A stretch of 64,000 nucleotides of DNA from Neobacillus niacini NBRC 15566 (GTDB lineage: Bacteria > Bacillota > Bacilli > Bacillales > Cytobacillaceae). The stretch spans positions 295,547-359,546 of the forward strand of contig NZ_BCVA01000001.1 of NCBI RefSeq assembly GCF_001591505.1. Reading direction: 5' to 3'. Under the pieces are notes generated by a model, which had not been told where the DNA came from, did not search any database, and saw nothing but the letters and a program-made list of their open reading frames with translations. Below are positions 19,872-29,841 of the stretch, piece by piece. Position 1 is the stretch's first letter. Each line of letters opens with the position of its first letter. Made by a program: the position numbers and the translations under genes.

Positions 19872-21008
19872 TCATCTCGTATAGTAACCTGCATTTCCCT
19901 GATCAATATTACTGTGAAGCGAAGCATTTAACCCGCTTGCAATCAGATTAGCCATATCTTCAATAAACACATCTACTTCTTTTGGAGTAACCATTAAATT
20001 GTGTCCCAAAGGAGAGAGGACCTCGTATATTAATTTTCGTTTTTCTTCTTCTTCTAATGTTCCAATCATCCCAAGGAAGGTCTGACGATGCTTTTCTTCA
20101 GGAAGATCCTCCTCCGTTAGCTTTTTTCGTTTCCCAAATGTCATCCCCGCTGGTGCCAAGGCTCTTGAAGGCCGATTTCCTTCCTTAAGTTCCTTTCCAA
20201 AGTGCTTAAGAATAAAATCTATGGTGTCACTCGTAATGGAAACTGCATCGACAACGGTAGGAACACCAATTGCAATGACGGGAACTCCTAATGTTTCTTT
20301 ACTTAATTCTTTTCTTTTATTTCCTACGCCAGACCCTGGGTGAATACCTGTATCAGAAACTTGAATGGTAGAATTAACTCTTTCAATAGACCTCGCAGCC
20401 AAGGCGTCAATGGCTATGACAAAATCAGGTTTGGTTTTCTCTACTACACCAAAAATAATATCGCTGGTCTCAATCCCAGTCAGCCCCATCACACCAGGTA
20501 CCAAAGAACTAACCGGACGGTACCCATCCTCTACATGTTCAGGCTGCAATTCGAACAAATGCCGAGTGATTAATAAGTTCTCACAGACCATTGGGCCAAG
20601 TGCGTCAGGTGTAACATTCCAATTCCCCAGCCCTACCACGAGGCAAGAGGCATCCTTTTTAATCCCAGTTCCTTCTAAGAAGTGAGCAAATTCTTTAGAA
20701 AAAATTTCTTCCACCTTTTGTTGTAAAGGAGTGTCCTGCTGTCTAATCCCCTGTACTTCCATCGTTAAATAGCGGCCCGCTTTTTTACCGAGCTGTTTTC
20801 CTCCAGCTTCCGTGACCTCCACTAATGATATTTTTATATCATCTATATCTTTTTCTTTAATAATGACTCCTTCGATTTGGGAGATATTTTCTCCTTGTTG
20901 AACGGAGCCTTCCCTATCGGCAATAACCATCTCTCTTGCTTCAATCGCTAAATCCGTTCGAATGGAATACTGGCTTAAGTCAATATCAATGTTCTTGTTC
21001 TCCTGCAC
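19872..21008 (-). CDS. gpr: germination protease GPR
   Basis: 378 aa, the aspartic-like protease that degrades small acid-soluble spore proteins at germination. Near the N-terminus [16 protein letters not shown] resembles the SASP cleavage site used for zymogen processing; the core has [32 protein letters not shown] and [13 protein letters not shown] place the start at GTG 21008, with GGGAG 8 nt upstream. The alternative ATGs at 21026/21023 lack an SD. In the family it is made in the forespore under sigma-F/G; a fitting promoter is at 21050-21079. Confidence 0.95.
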   Translation of the reverse strand: MQENKNIDIDLSQYSIRTDLAIEAREMVIADREGSVQQGENISQIEGVIIKEKDIDDIKISLVEVTEAGGKQLGKKAGRYLTMEVQGIRQQDTPLQQKVEEIFSKEFAHFLEGTGIKKDASCLVVGLGNWNVTPDALGPMVCENLLITRHLFELQPEHVEDGYRPVSSLVPGVMGLTGIETSDIIFGVVEKTKPDFVIAIDALAARSIERVNSTIQVSDTGIHPGSGVGNKRKELSKETLGVPVIAIGVPTVVDAVSITSDTIDFILKHFGKELKEGNRPSRALAPAGMTFGKRKKLTEEDLPEEKHRQTFLGMIGTLEEEEKRKLIYEVLSPLGHNLMVTPKEVDVFIEDMANLIASGLNASLHSNIDQGNAGYYTR

Positions 21009-21049
21009 ATGTCTCGCTCCCATCATTTATCTAGTTAGAAACTATTTCC

Positions 21050-21079
21050 TATTTTTGCCCCTTTTCGGCTAAAACATTC
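21050..21079 (-). promoter_or_regulatory. candidate forespore (sigma-F/G) promoter of gpr
   Basis: Minus strand: GAATG (21079-21075), 15-bp spacer, GGCAAAAATA (21059-21050). The -10 fits the sigma-F pattern GGNNANANT and the -35 fits the sigma-G pattern GHATR. Position and gene identity support it, but the match was made by eye. Confidence 0.45.
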
Positions 21080-21110
21080 AGGTTATTCTTATATGTAGTT
21101 AAATCTAGTA

Positions 21111-21139
21111 TTGCAATATAGGGTTTGGTTTGATAAAAT
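21111..21139 (+). promoter_or_regulatory. sigma-A promoter of rpsT
   Basis: TTGCAA (21111-21116), 17-bp spacer, TAAAAT (21134-21139), about 75 bp upstream of the rpsT start. Confidence 0.65.
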
Positions 21140-21217
21140 ATCTCTTGTTCTGATTAATTGTGAATGAAGGTAAAGTCGAGTTCATATAGTCTCGATTCTT
21201 TGTAGGAGGTGAAAGTA

Positions 21218-21478
21218 ATGCCTAACATTAAATCTGCTATTAAGCGTGTAAAAACAAGCGAAGCTCGTAATGCTCAAAATACAACTGCTAAATCTGCAAT
21301 GCGTACTGCTGTTAAGAAAGTAGAAGCTGCTGTTACTCTTAACGATGCTCCTGCTGCTAAAGAAGCATTCTCAACTGCTGCTAGCAAACTAGACAAGGCT
21401 GCTGCTAAAGGACTTATCCATAAAAATGCTGCTGCTCGTAAAAAATCACGTCTTGCTAAAAAAGCTAACTCTTTATAA
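21218..21478 (+). CDS. rpsT: 30S ribosomal protein S20
   Basis: 86 aa, rich in Ala and Lys, starting [13 protein letters not shown] as in other bacilli. S20 binds the 5' domain of 16S rRNA early in assembly. The start at 21218 follows AGGAGGTG; the upstream ATG of the open frame is within the SD region. Codon use (GCT, AAA) is typical of a highly expressed gene. It is transcribed alone, against its neighbours. Confidence 0.98.
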   Translation: MPNIKSAIKRVKTSEARNAQNTTAKSAMRTAVKKVEAAVTLNDAPAAKEAFSTAASKLDKAAAKGLIHKNAAARKKSRLAKKANSL

Positions 21479-21496
21479 TAATAAAGAGCGAAATGC

Positions 21497-21528
21497 AAAA
21501 AACGATTCCCCTGTTGGAATCGTTTTTT
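21497..21528. terminator. bidirectional terminator between rpsT and holA
   Basis: AAAAACGATTCC, loop CCTGTT, GGAATCGTTTTT with T runs on both sides; serves the convergent rpsT and holA. Confidence 0.92.
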
Positions 21529-21531
21529 GTT

Positions 21532-22548
21532 TTATCGTTTTATTTTAAAGAGCAGCATTTCAATTAGTAATGACTTATTCATTCCGCCAGTCTTCATCTG
21601 GTGATCCGCATTAGCAAGCATCGCCATAAGATGAGTCAATTCTTCATCTTTAAATTGATTGGCTTGCCCTGCTGCCAGCTTTACACGAAAGGGATGGGTT
21701 TTTAGAAAACCAGCAATTTGCTGTTGTCCATACCCTCGGCGTGAGAGCTCTTTGACTTGATAAATTAACCTGAACTGCCCTGCCAATAAAGCTAAAATTT
21801 TTATTGGTTCCTCATTTTGTTTTAACAAATCATAATAAATTCGAAGTGCATCCTCTGGCTTTCGCTGTACAACCTTCTCAATTAGTGTAAAAATATTTTG
21901 TTCAAGAGACCTTGAAACTAACTTTTCCACCATTGCCGCGTTAATCCTTTTTTCCTCTGCGGCATATAGAGCTAGTTTATCAACCTCACTGGAAATCATA
22001 AACATATTGGTTCCAACCAAGGTGATTAACAAATCCAGCGCATCCGGGTCAAAGACAATGCCATTCATGGTTGCTCTCTCTTTTACCCATTTTTTTAACT
22101 CATGTTCATTTAACTTTTTAGCCTCTACTGAGACGGCTGATCTTTTTAATTGCTTGGTAATTTTTTTTCGTTCATCCAGCTTCTCATACGGTGCTGAGAT
22201 AACCAAAACCGTATAGGGTGCTGGGTCATTAATGTATGCTTCAAGACGGGAGAGATTATGATCCATTTTTTCCTTTGTTTTTTCTGCGGTTAAAAACTTA
22301 GGATTATGTAGAAAAATTACTTTCTTTTCACCTAAAAAAGGGAAAGTCTCAGCATCTTCTAGCGCCGCTTCAATAGGGACTTCATCTAGATCATAGGCGG
22401 TAAAATTAAAGTCCTTCTCTTCTTCCTCCAGAACTTGATTAAGCAGTAATTGTTTTGTTTCATTGATTAAAAATGCTTCTGTACCATATAATAAATAAAT
22501 GGGAGCAATTTCCCGTTGTTTAATTTGTTTCCATATATCTAATACCAT
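21532..22548 (-). CDS. holA: DNA polymerase III delta subunit
   Basis: 338 aa, complete. The N-terminal domain starts with PIYLLYGTEAFLINE, the degenerate nucleotide-binding part of the clamp-loader wrench subunit, followed by the lid and C-terminal collar domain (ALLAGQFRLIYQVKEL). Delta opens the beta clamp as part of the clamp loader. It is YqeN of B. subtilis, in the conserved comEC-yqzM-holA-rpsT neighbourhood. Confidence 0.94.
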   Translation of the reverse strand: MVLDIWKQIKQREIAPIYLLYGTEAFLINETKQLLLNQVLEEEEKDFNFTAYDLDEVPIEAALEDAETFPFLGEKKVIFLHNPKFLTAEKTKEKMDHNLSRLEAYINDPAPYTVLVISAPYEKLDERKKITKQLKRSAVSVEAKKLNEHELKKWVKERATMNGIVFDPDALDLLITLVGTNMFMISSEVDKLALYAAEEKRINAAMVEKLVSRSLEQNIFTLIEKVVQRKPEDALRIYYDLLKQNEEPIKILALLAGQFRLIYQVKELSRRGYGQQQIAGFLKTHPFRVKLAAGQANQFKDEELTHLMAMLANADHQMKTGGMNKSLLIEMLLFKIKR

Positions 22549-22857
22549 TATCCAAGCTCCCCTTCGATTCTCGTTCCATTATCTATCGTAATGAAGCTTG
22601 GACATTTTGACAAGTGTTAAAAGGGAATAGACGCTTTTCTGACAAGCGCCAATTCCCGATCTATAATGAACGCCTGCAATCAAAGCCCTAGGATCATTTA
22701 ATTGCTTGGCGGAGTTCCTTGTGTAAATTTAGTGTCACCTTTTTAGGTTAAAGTATTTGTGTCAACTCTTGTCAATAAAGGAAGTAGATATTGAATGTAT
22801 GCTGGATTTTTTAAATAAAAAAGCTTATACTATTATGTGAAATAGGAGGGGTATACT
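22549..22857. other. holA-yqzM intergenic region, no gene found
   Basis: About 309 bp between divergently transcribed holA and yqzM. It holds one imperfect hairpin (GGGAAT...CGCTT with AAGCG...ATTCCC, 22623-22657) and presumably both promoters. I see no ORF with an SD and no convincing promoter match. Confidence 0.5.
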
Positions 22858-22992
22858 GTGAATGAATTTGAAAAGAATGTGCAAAGTAAACGCAATGACG
22901 CAATTGATTCTGGGGTAGGTTTTATCGTTTCTTTTGGTTTTTTTGCTACAATGTTTATTATTGCAACAGTTATTAAAATTATCGGATCCTAA
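22858..22992 (+). CDS. yqzM: small membrane protein YqzM
   Basis: 44 aa: polar start (EFEKNVQSKRNDAIDSGVG) and one transmembrane helix (FIVSFGFFATMFIIATVIK). It matches the YqzM family found next to comEC in many bacilli. GTG start at 22858 with SD TAGGAGGGG. Function unknown; in B. subtilis it sits at the same site, opposite comEC. Confidence 0.88.
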   Translation: MNEFEKNVQSKRNDAIDSGVGFIVSFGFFATMFIIATVIKIIGS

Positions 22993-23016
22993 TGTACGCT
23001 ACATAATGAACCTTTG

Positions 23017-23038
23017 GAGGCTGCATATCTGCAGTCTC
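23017..23038 (+). terminator. possible terminator between yqzM and comEC
   Basis: GAGGCTGCA, loop TATC, TGCAGTCTC (one G-T pair); only a weak T tract follows. It lies between convergent genes, so it is plausible but unproven. Confidence 0.35.
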
Positions 23039-23054
23039 TTATGTGTCTCATGAG

Positions 23055-25388
23055 CTATTGCTTTATATTATGTAAAAAGGGAGAAAAGGTTCCACTTTCA
23101 TTATAAAACCGAAAGGTAACTGCACCATGCAGGTCAGTCCTATAAATAGTTGTGTTAGATAGTTGTTCTAACACTTCGTTATCGGGATGACCATAGCGAT
23201 TTTTTTCACCAACCGAGATCCAGGAAATCGATGGTGTAATACTGTTTATAAATTTCTCACTGCTTGAAGTTTTGCTGCCATGATGGCCGGCCTTTAAAAC
23301 ATCAATATCCAAATCCGGATATTTCCTAATGATCCTTTCTTCACCTTCTTGATCGAGATCACCGCCAAAAAACCACTTAAGACCTCCAATATTTGCGATT
23401 ATTGCGATGGAACCGCTATTTCGCTCACCTTTATAATTTTTTTCAGGACCTAAAACATAAAAGAGGCTTTTTTTATTTTTCCATTGGCTTCCTTCAGCTA
23501 CCTTTACTACTTGTATTCCCTTTTTAGTAGCCTCCTGGATAATGGTTAATTCTGATTTTGAAGGTTCTGCAACAGATGGCATAATGATCTGTTTTACTTT
23601 AATTTCCTTTAAAACAGCCAAAGCCCCTCCAATATGATCACTATCACCATGTGTGAGAATCAATTTATCTACTTTCTTGATTCCCTTGCCTTTCAAAAAT
23701 GGAACAACGACATCTCTCCCAACTTCAAATGGTTTTGCAGCCTTTTTCCATTGCTCCTCTTCGAACTGAACTGTTCCACCAGTATCAATTAAATAAGTAC
23801 CCTGACTAAATGGGTAGTGGATCAATATACTATCTCCCTGTCCAACATCAATCATGGTGATTTCTCCAAAAGGATTTACTACATTCCAAACGTTCTGAAA
23901 TGTAAATAAGATAATCGCCAAAAGAATAATAACTTGTTTCCCTTTGTTCTGCAAACCCATTTCCCATACTAGAAAAATCATCAGGATAAACAGAATATAA
24001 ACGATAAGGCTTAGCCAATTGGGTCTTCCGGTTATGAGTTGAGCAAAAGATAAGTCTGCAAGCCGTTCGATTAAGCCATTTGCCAAAGTGATAATATTCA
24101 TAAATAAATTTATGAGAATGGATGGAGTATCATCAAAAATAAGCTGAATGAAAAACAAAAGATAGAAACCGGGAAGAAAAACAAACGAAAAGAGTGGAAT
24201 ATAGAGAAGATTGGCCGCAATGCTCATAAAGGAAACCTCAAAAAAGTGGTACAGTAATATTGGCAGCGCTGCAAGTTGTGCAATGACGGATATGACAACC
24301 ATTGCCGAAACTATTTTCTGGTAACGAGACAAAATGCTGGTGGAAGAAAAAATAATTGCGAAACTGACGGAAAAAGATAACTGAAAGCCTGCATCTGTTA
24401 TAATCAGCGGGGTAAATAACACATAAACCATCAGCGTGATGCTTATAGCATCAATCGGTGACAGTTTTAATTGTTTCTTCCATCTTAAAATAAATAAAAC
24501 AAGGAAAATCGTTAACACCGCCCGAATTACAGATGGGGATGCACCAGTTAAAATCGCGTAGATTGGCAAAATAATAAGAAGAACATTCATCATAAACTGT
24601 CTGGTTAATCCGATTCTAATGCCTAAATAAAAAAGCATCCCGATTAATAAAGAAACATGCAGACCAGAAATGGCCAGTAAATGGACAATGCCTGTCCTTT
24701 GATAGTCCATTAATGTCTCTGGATCAAACATACTCCTATCACCAAAAATTAATGCTGCTGAAAGAGCTGCAATTTCAGGTGGAAAACTTTTTTCAAGGTA
24801 ACGAATGCCAATAAAACGCATTTCTTTAATCACAGTTAATGGACTTGATATAACTCTGGAACATTTGCTTAAAGGGTGTGTGTTTAGTTCGAGGATCTTA
24901 TAAACTTGTTTACTGGATAAATAATTTCGGTAGTTAAATGCATTAGGATTTTTAGCAAAGGGAGGATTTTTCAATTGTCCAGTTACTTGACAGAGACGAC
25001 CATAAAAGTTGGTGTTTTTTAACTTCTCTTTCTCTTCCTCTGATTTAATTTTATAGCGTATTATAAGCTTTTCTTTATTCTTTTTTTCTAATGCTGTAAC
25101 CTGGAGCATATCACCATCCACTTTTGTGTTCTCTGCATATTGCACATGGAAGATAGATAGGCTGTCTGACAGTTTAGAGTTATTATTTGCTGCAGTATGT
25201 TCACCGGTGAGATAAAAAATAAAGAACAGACAGAGGACGAATGTAAGCTGTGGGGTGGTATATCTCTTATATTTGTTCAAAAGAATAAGGTAAATAAGGG
25301 TTAATAGAAGGAACAGAAGCATAGAGAATAGCGAGGTTAAAACACCTAATAATGCAGCAATTGCAAAATAAAAATATTTACCATTCAT
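23055..25388 (-). CDS. comEC: DNA uptake channel ComEC
   Basis: 777 aa: N-terminal membrane segments and an OB-like extracellular domain, the Competence domain with HLLAISGLHVSLLIG and many transmembrane helices (about 230-490), and a C-terminal metallo-beta-lactamase-like domain (MIDVGQGDSILIHYP, THGDSDHIGGA). ComEC carries one DNA strand across the membrane; the MBL domain is a proposed nuclease for the other strand. Length is normal and no frameshift is visible, so transformation competence may be retained. SD AAGGAGAAC. Confidence 0.96.
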   Translation of the reverse strand: MNGKYFYFAIAALLGVLTSLFSMLLFLLLTLIYLILLNKYKRYTTPQLTFVLCLFFIFYLTGEHTAANNNSKLSDSLSIFHVQYAENTKVDGDMLQVTALEKKNKEKLIIRYKIKSEEEKEKLKNTNFYGRLCQVTGQLKNPPFAKNPNAFNYRNYLSSKQVYKILELNTHPLSKCSRVISSPLTVIKEMRFIGIRYLEKSFPPEIAALSAALIFGDRSMFDPETLMDYQRTGIVHLLAISGLHVSLLIGMLFYLGIRIGLTRQFMMNVLLIILPIYAILTGASPSVIRAVLTIFLVLFILRWKKQLKLSPIDAISITLMVYVLFTPLIITDAGFQLSFSVSFAIIFSSTSILSRYQKIVSAMVVISVIAQLAALPILLYHFFEVSFMSIAANLLYIPLFSFVFLPGFYLLFFIQLIFDDTPSILINLFMNIITLANGLIERLADLSFAQLITGRPNWLSLIVYILFILMIFLVWEMGLQNKGKQVIILLAIILFTFQNVWNVVNPFGEITMIDVGQGDSILIHYPFSQGTYLIDTGGTVQFEEEQWKKAAKPFEVGRDVVVPFLKGKGIKKVDKLILTHGDSDHIGGALAVLKEIKVKQIIMPSVAEPSKSELTIIQEATKKGIQVVKVAEGSQWKNKKSLFYVLGPEKNYKGERNSGSIAIIANIGGLKWFFGGDLDQEGEERIIRKYPDLDIDVLKAGHHGSKTSSSEKFINSITPSISWISVGEKNRYGHPDNEVLEQLSNTTIYRTDLHGAVTFRFYNESGTFSPFLHNIKQ

Positions 25389-25446
25389 ATCGTTCTCCTT
25401 TTTTCAGCAGAATTTCACGCCGGAGAGACCGGCGCTTGTCTACATA

Positions 25447-25908
25447 CTATTTATTTAATTGGCGTAAATCGATCACTGATTCTTTTAATTCTACCTTTTC
25501 AGTCTTTACGTTTGCTTGCTGAAATAACTCGAGTGCGTGCGGGTGATTCTTATAATCTTCTGCATAATAGACAGTTTTAATCCCAGCTTGGATAATAGCT
25601 TTACAGCACTGTAAGCACGGGAAATGTGTAACGTAAATTTCCGCTTCAGCGGTAGGTACGCCAAATTTGGCACATTGCAGGAGAGCATTCATTTCTGCAT
25701 GAATCGTCCTTACACAATGATTATCTATCACATAACAGCCTTTATCGATACAATGGTCTCCTCCCGCAATCGAACCATTATACCCACCCGCAATAATTCG
25801 CTTATCTCTTACAATCGTTGCTCCCACTGTAAGTCGCGTGCAGGTACTTCTTAATGCCAGCAAATGGCTTTGAGCCATAAAATATTGATCCCAAGAAATG
25901 CGTTCCAC
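25447..25908 (-). CDS. comEB: ComEB, dCMP deaminase family
   Basis: 153 aa with the zinc deaminase motifs HAEMNALLQCAKFG and PCLQCC, plus the CTRLTVGATIVRDKRII start of deoxycytidylate deaminases. It would convert dCMP to dUMP; in B. subtilis the gene is in the comE operon but dispensable for transformation. The GTG at 25908 (MERISW) is preferred over the TTG at 25926: GGAGGAG lies 9 nt upstream and B. subtilis ComEB starts the same way. Confidence 0.94.
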   Translation of the reverse strand: MERISWDQYFMAQSHLLALRSTCTRLTVGATIVRDKRIIAGGYNGSIAGGDHCIDKGCYVIDNHCVRTIHAEMNALLQCAKFGVPTAEAEIYVTHFPCLQCCKAIIQAGIKTVYYAEDYKNHPHALELFQQANVKTEKVELKESVIDLRQLNK

Positions 25909-25988
25909 TCTCTCCAACTCCTCCAAATTTCGATTTATTTCTCCCTTAAGTGTAATATTGGAGACTTTAATAGGTCAATAAGATTTCC

Positions 25989-26621
25989 TTATTGAACTGT
26001 AATTAAATCTTTTAGTTTATCAAATGTTTTGTCACCGATTCCACTTATATTTTTTAAATCTTCAACATTTTTAAATAGTCCATTTGTTTCCCTGTATTCT
26101 ATAATGGCAGCCGCCTTTGAAGGACCGATTCCAGGCAGGTTTTGTAATTCAATTTCACCCGCTTTATTAAGATTAATTTTCCCTTGTTTAGCGCCTCCCG
26201 TTTCCGAAGGATTAGTCGTCAATCCCTGCGTCACACTCCCATCCTCTCCCTTTGCGGGAATATAAATCACCATTGCATCCTGGACATGTTCCGCAAAATT
26301 CACCTTGCTTTCATCAGCATTTTCCGTTAAGCCTCCCGCACGCTGAACCACATCTATTACTCTTTCATCCTGACTAGTTGAATAAACTCCGGGCATTTTG
26401 ACCTGCCCCTTTACATCTACTATGAGGCTTTTGATTTCCTGAATTTGGTTTTGCGGCGGTTGGGCTGCCTCTTCTTCCCCATTTATGTCTGTTAGGACAA
26501 CTTCTTCCACATTAATTTCTGAAGGGGATTTTCTTTCATCAAAAAAATAATAACCGGTCATAAGAGCTATGATTACAGTGATAATGAGATAAATTTTATG
26601 CTGATACATCCAATCCTTCAT
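25989..26621 (-). CDS. comEA: competence DNA receptor ComEA
   Basis: 210 aa: N-terminal membrane anchor (about 8-26), a SLBB domain (SLIVDVKGQVKMPGVY), a linker and a C-terminal helix-hairpin-helix DNA-binding domain (INLNKAGEIELQNLPGIG ... ISGIGDKTFDKL). It binds incoming double-stranded DNA and passes it to ComEC. It is first of comEA-EB-EC and divergent from comER. Confidence 0.96.
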   Translation of the reverse strand: MKDWMYQHKIYLIITVIIALMTGYYFFDERKSPSEINVEEVVLTDINGEEEAAQPPQNQIQEIKSLIVDVKGQVKMPGVYSTSQDERVIDVVQRAGGLTENADESKVNFAEHVQDAMVIYIPAKGEDGSVTQGLTTNPSETGGAKQGKINLNKAGEIELQNLPGIGPSKAAAIIEYRETNGLFKNVEDLKNISGIGDKTFDKLKDLITVQ

Positions 26622-26708
26622 AAGTAATTCATCCTTTCAGTTGGTATATTTCACTATCAATTTTCATATTGTTATTAGAGAATCTGCATGCGAAGGAGGG
26701 TCGGAATA

Positions 26709-27533
26709 ATGAAAATTGGTATCATTGGTACCGGTAATATGGGGACAATTTTAATCGAGGCTTTGATTGATGGAAAAGCACTTTCCCCTTCTTCAATGGT
26801 GATAACAAATAGAACAAAAACAAAAGCGATGCTGCTTAAAGATAAATATAATGATATTAGGGTTGGGGAAAATGCAGCTGCTGTCGCGTCTCAATCCGAT
26901 TTGGTGTTCATTTGTGTAAAACCCTTGGATGTTTTTAAAATCCTTGAAGAAATCAATCCCCATTTAAATACTAGGAAATGCATCATTTCCATCACAAGCC
27001 CAATCGATACAAATCAACTTGCGGCGAAAACAACTAGTTCTGTCATTAGGGTTATTCCAAGTATTACAAACCGTGCATTAGCTGGAGTTTCTCTTATAAC
27101 ATATGGAGAACAATGCAGTAACAGTTGGAAAACAAAAGTGGAGAGTTTATTTGCAAAAATTTCGGTACCAGTAACAATTGACGAGAAAATTACGAGGGTG
27201 GCCTCTGATATTGTCAGCTGTGGTCCAGCATTTTTCAGTTATCTGTTACAACGTTTTATCCTTGCTGCTGTTAAAGAAACTGAGATTGATCAAGAAACGG
27301 CGACAGTGATGGCCAGTGAAATGATTGTGGGTCTTGGAGAGTTAATTAAACAGGGACATTATACATTGCCTTCGTTACAAGAAAAAGTCTGTGTTAAGGG
27401 TGGTATCACAGGTGAGGGTATTAAAGTAATGGAGGAAGAGCTTGGAGAGATTTTTGAACATGTTTTCCAAGCAACACATTCAAAATTTAATGAAGACCTA
27501 GAAAAGGTTCACTCACAGTTCTATAAGCAATAA
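26709..27533 (+). CDS. comER: ComER, pyrroline-5-carboxylate reductase-like protein
   Basis: 274 aa with an N-terminal Rossmann fold (MKIGIIGTGNMGTILIEAL) and the ProC-type dimerisation domain (CGPAFFSYLLQRFILAAVKE). ComER is a ProC paralogue divergent from the comE operon; in B. cereus it has been linked to sporulation and biofilm entry. Whether it reduces P5C is uncertain. The start at 26709 follows AAGGAGGG; the frame extends seven codons further upstream through the SD. Confidence 0.9.
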   Translation: MKIGIIGTGNMGTILIEALIDGKALSPSSMVITNRTKTKAMLLKDKYNDIRVGENAAAVASQSDLVFICVKPLDVFKILEEINPHLNTRKCIISITSPIDTNQLAAKTTSSVIRVIPSITNRALAGVSLITYGEQCSNSWKTKVESLFAKISVPVTIDEKITRVASDIVSCGPAFFSYLLQRFILAAVKETEIDQETATVMASEMIVGLGELIKQGHYTLPSLQEKVCVKGGITGEGIKVMEEELGEIFEHVFQATHSKFNEDLEKVHSQFYKQ

Positions 27534-27571
27534 TTCGTTAAGATTTAACAAAATCCTTTATTTTTTTCAAG

Positions 27572-27604
27572 AAAAGCCATCTTTTTTACAAAGATGGCTT
27601 TTTT
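27572..27604. terminator. bidirectional terminator, comER / yqeM
   Basis: AAAAGCCATCTTT, loop TTTAC, AAAGATGGCTTTTTT. It overlaps the last codons of yqeM and serves both convergent genes. Confidence 0.92.
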
Positions 27605-28341
27605 CTTGAAATGAAGAATATTCGTTCTGATTGTTCTTGTGGTTCTTGATTCTTGAAATCTGCACTGATTTCCAGTAATTCAAAACCTGCTTGTTCTAAC
27701 CACTCAGAGTACTGTTGAACAGGGTATGTTTTTTGATAATGAAGTTCATCGAATCGATTATACTGTCCACTCTTTTCATCTAAAACAAAAAAACTTAATT
27801 CATGCTCTACACTATTAGGGGAATCACCAGCAAAACTGTTCCAAATATAGGACAAATGTTCCTCTGCTAATGTAAAGCTTTGGTTAATAAAAACATGAGA
27901 AATTTTATAAATAGAATGAACATCAAAAAAGAATAACCCGCCATCCTTTAGGTGTTTGTAAGCACTAGTAAATGTATGTATGACATCGTCATCAGATTGC
28001 AAGTAATTTAATGAATCACAAAAAATACCGATAATATCAAATTCTTCGTGTCCTTCTAAATTTGCCATATCTTGTTCAAAAAAAGGAATTTGCAAACCCT
28101 CTTCTTGTGCTTTTGCCTGTGCAACAGCGAGCATATCAGCAGATAAATCTACACCTGTAACCGAAAAGCCCTCCTTTGCGAAACGAACGGAGAGCTCTCC
28201 CGTACCACAGGCCAAATCCAGTAGATCTTTACCACTTACTTGATACTGAACCAACTTTTCTTTTACAAATCTCACCCATTCATCATAAGGAGCATCCTGC
28301 ATGAGCTCATCATATAGATAGGCAAACTGCTCATAACTCAT
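27586..28341 (-). CDS. yqeM: SAM-dependent methyltransferase YqeM
   Basis: 251 aa, class I methyltransferase with motif I LLDLACGTGELSVRFAKEG, motif II VTGVDLSADML, and a FFFDVHS strand. The substrate is unknown. It is last in the yqeG-to-yqeM operon and overlaps rsfS by ATGA. Confidence 0.88.
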   Translation of the reverse strand: MSYEQFAYLYDELMQDAPYDEWVRFVKEKLVQYQVSGKDLLDLACGTGELSVRFAKEGFSVTGVDLSADMLAVAQAKAQEEGLQIPFFEQDMANLEGHEEFDIIGIFCDSLNYLQSDDDVIHTFTSAYKHLKDGGLFFFDVHSIYKISHVFINQSFTLAEEHLSYIWNSFAGDSPNSVEHELSFFVLDEKSGQYNRFDELHYQKTYPVQQYSEWLEQAGFELLEISADFKNQEPQEQSERIFFISRKKPSL

Positions 28342-28694
28342 GTTGTTAGCTCACTGCGAATATCCTCTAATGGCGCATCGCCCCATAAGCGTTCTAACTT
28401 ATAGTAACTTCTCTCATCACGATGGAAAACATGTGCAACCACATCTCCAAGGTCAATTAAAATCCATGTCGCTTCATCAAAGCCTTCCATTCTGCGCACA
28501 TTATATCCATTTTCTTCTGCTTTTTCTTTAATTTCTCTGGCAATTGCCTGAACCTGTTTGTCCGAGTTTCCGTGACAAATGATGAAGTAATCGGCAATTA
28601 AAGAAATACCCTGCATATTTAATGCTAAAATATCTTCCGCTCTTTTATCATCTGCAGCTTTTACAGCAATTTTTAATAACTCTTGATTAGACAT
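28338..28694 (-). CDS. rsfS: ribosome silencing factor RsfS
   Basis: 118 aa, a complete Iojap/RsfS protein (DYFIICHGNSDKQVQAIA, WILIDLGDVVAHVFH). It binds L14 and blocks subunit joining when nutrients are scarce. It lies 3 bp from yqeK and overlaps yqeM. Confidence 0.95.
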   Translation of the reverse strand: MSNQELLKIAVKAADDKRAEDILALNMQGISLIADYFIICHGNSDKQVQAIAREIKEKAEENGYNVRRMEGFDEATWILIDLGDVVAHVFHRDERSYYKLERLWGDAPLEDIRSELTT

Positions 28695-28697
28695 TAA

Positions 28698-29264
28698 TCA
28701 ATCCTCCTGACTCATTACGAGATCATTATATGTTTGAAAACTATCCGGATACACCGGTTGATTCTTTTTCATTAAGAATAGTATGGTATTTTTAACTGCT
28801 TGTATTAATGCCAAGTTTAAGTTTTCTTTGGCTAAGGCTCTAACCTCATCTACGCCTGGAAAATGCCTGCCTGGTTCAATATAATCCGCTAAATAAATTA
28901 CCTTTTCAAGCAGAGTCATTCTAGGCCTTCCAGATGTATGATAGCGGATGGCATCCAGTACTTCCTTATCCTTTATTCCCGCTTCCATTTCCACTAAATA
29001 GGCCCCTGCAGGTGCATGCCAAAGCTCTGAATGATATTTCAGTAAATCCTGAGGGAATTTTTGCGAAATGATAATTTGTTTCATTTCATCCTTAGGACGA
29101 AATTTTGCATAGTCGTGAAAGATTGCTGCTGTTTCTGCCTTTTTTACATTTGCACCGTATTGTTTAGCTAATGCAATCGCAGTTTCCATGACACCCAGCG
29201 TATGCTGATATCTATGGTCAGTCAACTGTTCTTTAACTATTTTCAATGCCTCTTCACGTTCCAT
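28698..29264 (-). CDS. yqeK: HD-domain diadenosine tetraphosphate hydrolase YqeK
   Basis: 188 aa with the HD fold ([13 protein letters not shown]; metal-binding HDYAKF; later H and D in [12 protein letters not shown] and [10 protein letters not shown]). YqeK proteins hydrolyse Ap4A to two ADP. It overlaps the end of nadD by 11 bp, an arrangement kept across Firmicutes. Confidence 0.93.
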   Translation of the reverse strand: MEREEALKIVKEQLTDHRYQHTLGVMETAIALAKQYGANVKKAETAAIFHDYAKFRPKDEMKQIIISQKFPQDLLKYHSELWHAPAGAYLVEMEAGIKDKEVLDAIRYHTSGRPRMTLLEKVIYLADYIEPGRHFPGVDEVRALAKENLNLALIQAVKNTILFLMKKNQPVYPDSFQTYNDLVMSQED

Positions 29265-29823
29265 ATAAATGATTCTCCCTAATAAAATCGATGACCGAAT
29301 CGGGTAATAAATAGCGTACGGTCATACCAGATTGTACTCTGTCTCTTATCATACTAGACGAAACATCAAATGCTGGTACGTCTACATAAATGATAGGATA
29401 ATCTGTTTGGGTGCTATACATTGGTCTTTCAACACCAACAAATTTTACGAGCTTAATCAATTCATCTACTTTATGCCATTTAGGAAGGTATTCAATCATA
29501 TCTGCACCAATGATGAAGAAAAATTCATGGTTTGGATATCGTTCGTGCAATATCTTCATGGTATCGACAGTAAATGATGGACCTGATCTCTCCAGCTCAT
29601 TTTTTTCGATTCTAAAAAATGGATTCGCTTTGATAGAAAGTTCAAGCATTTGCAGCCTGTCTATATTCTCAACTGACTCCGATTTCTTTTTATGAGGGGG
29701 CTCTTGGTTTGGCATAAACCAAATTTCATCAAGATTAAGTTTGGTGAGTACCTCATTAGCAATTAACAAATGTCCGTAATGAGGCGGGTCAAATGTCCCT
29801 CCCAATATCCCAACCTTTGTCAT
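29254..29823 (-). CDS. nadD: nicotinate-nucleotide adenylyltransferase
   Basis: 189 aa. The nucleotidyltransferase signature [17 protein letters not shown] is at the N-terminus and [12 protein letters not shown] (the ISSTxxR motif) near the C-terminus. It forms deamido-NAD from NaMN and ATP, an essential step of NAD synthesis. It lies between yhbY and yqeK in the operon. Confidence 0.97.
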   Translation of the reverse strand: MTKVGILGGTFDPPHYGHLLIANEVLTKLNLDEIWFMPNQEPPHKKKSESVENIDRLQMLELSIKANPFFRIEKNELERSGPSFTVDTMKILHERYPNHEFFFIIGADMIEYLPKWHKVDELIKLVKFVGVERPMYSTQTDYPIIYVDVPAFDVSSSMIRDRVQSGMTVRYLLPDSVIDFIRENHLYGT

Positions 29824-29841
29824 GATGTTCCCTCTCCTTTA

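Noticed and set aside
23055..25388. comEC as a broken competence gene
   Set aside because: The frame is intact over 777 codons with all domains, as are comEA and comEB.
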